From the NCBI GenBank assembly GCA_031259365.1, contig JAIRLP010000053.1, forward strand, positions 1 through 5,284: DNA of 5,284 nucleotides, in the 5' to 3' direction. The notes below the pieces were generated by a model. That model made no database searches. It saw only the letters and a list, made by a program, of their open reading frames with translations, and was not told where the DNA came from. Positions 4,798-5,284 of the stretch are shown here, piece after piece. Each line of letters starts with the position of its first letter. The first letter of the stretch is position 1. Source of the DNA: Rickettsiales bacterium (GTDB taxonomy: Bacteria; Pseudomonadota; Alphaproteobacteria; Rs-D84). Both the position numbers and the translations under genes were made by a program.

Positions 4798-5284
4798 ATG
4801 AAAAATTATATAAAATCGGCGCTTGCTGTTTTAATCTGCTTTGCGCCGATACGGGCTTTTTCTGCTCAGGTCTGCATAACACAAGAGGATGGAACTCTCT
4901 CGATCTGCAGCTGCACCGGGAACCCGGATACTTCCAGAAAATGCGGGACCTGCTTTTGCAATCTTGGTACCCCCGATTACACCAAGTGCTCGGCTTGTGT
5001 TTGCTCTGGCGCTACCCCATGCGGGACTTATCCAAATTGTTCTGTGGAAGTAAATCGGTGTGCGAATACCTCTTGGGCTTCGGCTTCAACATCCGGATAC
5101 CAAGTGCGTTACGTAAGCCGCACCTGCAATACCCCGGCCTGCGTCGCATGCGCCGATTGTACGACTGGAACCGCAGAATACCGATGCGCGCAAGGATATT
5201 CCGGAACCGCGACAGGCGACGGCACAGGCTGCACCCGATGCGAGTTTGCGGATTTCCGTACCGGCTCGAACGGCATTATCCTGG
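4798..5284 (+). CDS. Cys-rich secreted protein with 15-residue repeats (3' end outside window)
   Basis: The ATG at 4798 follows a perfect SD, AGGAGG (4786-4791), with a 6-base spacer. The frame is open to the window end, giving 162 visible residues. The N-terminus MKNYIKSALAVLICFAPIRA is a signal peptide with likely cleavage near A23 (FSA before QVC). After it come 19 cysteines in about 139 residues. Residues 36-80 hold tandem 15-residue units beginning ICSC, TCFC and ACVC; the first two end KC plus one residue. A second part (101-148) has spaced cysteines and GYSGTATGDGTGCTRC, in the style of EGF/TNFR-like repeat proteins. It is probably an extracellular or surface protein stabilised by many disulfides. 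I recall similar proteins from gut alphaproteobacterial metagenomes, but the function is unknown. Its G+C (about 55%) is above that of the cell-wall genes. Expression appears to be controlled by the leader RNA and terminator. Confidence 0.88.
   Translation, partial: MKNYIKSALAVLICFAPIRAFSAQVCITQEDGTLSICSCTGNPDTSRKCGTCFCNLGTPDYTKCSACVCSGATPCGTYPNCSVEVNRCANTSWASASTSGYQVRYVSRTCNTPACVACADCTTGTAEYRCAQGYSGTATGDGTGCTRCEFADFRTGSNGIIL

Noticed and set aside
4661..4882. Minus-strand reading frame of 73 codons through the leader and signal-peptide region
   Set aside because: It runs antisense across the stems, terminator and signal-peptide codons. It has no SD and a low-complexity product. The RNA structures and the plus-strand gene explain the sequence better.

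Overview
The window probably comes from a host-associated, uncultured alphaproteobacterium, perhaps one of the gut lineages. This is inferred from three things: the alphaproteobacterial flavour of the PBP1A N-terminus (YAEERRVFIDF, then EDQNFWTHPGID), lysozyme-inhibitor-type lipoproteins, and a large Cys-rich secreted protein of a style I associate with such metagenomes. No rRNA or tRNA is present to fix the taxonomy.

Layout. Bases 2-406 (+) are the 3' end of an unrecognised gene cut by the window edge. It converges on mraY (419-1516, -), with 12 bp between the stop codons. mraY has a strong Shine-Dalgarno sequence (SD) and a 7-bp inverted repeat over its probable -10. A clear intrinsic terminator (1583-1610, -) separates mraY from a second minus-strand unit: PBP1A (2450-4492), then a lipoprotein (2172-2450, stop and start overlapping as TGATG), then a second lipoprotein (1806-2090), then a 60-residue protein (1612-1794). 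The two lipoproteins are paralogues. The second carries the MliC signature SASGARY...W-x-KG, and the first is a diverged copy with two extra cysteines in the loops that touch lysozyme in MliC. A second promoter (TTGATT-N17-TATAAT) precedes the MliC-like gene. PBP1A has TTGATT-N17-TAAAAT so close to its ATG that its mRNA should be leaderless.

Bases 4493-4797 are a divergent intergenic region. On the plus strand, 4593-4770 fold into a series of hairpins, then a three-way junction, then an intrinsic terminator. Next come a perfect SD and the ATG (4798) of a Cys-rich secreted protein that runs off the right edge. The RNA contains AACCUCC, complementary to that gene's SD. It resembles, from memory, phage P1/P7 C4 antisense RNA, or it is a new attenuator-type leader.

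The minus-strand genes together make and protect peptidoglycan. MraY makes lipid I, PBP1A polymerises and cross-links glycan strands, and the lipoproteins probably shield the wall from host lysozyme. The right end looks like an accessory surface-protein locus with its own RNA control and higher G+C (about 55% against about 43% in sampled lines).
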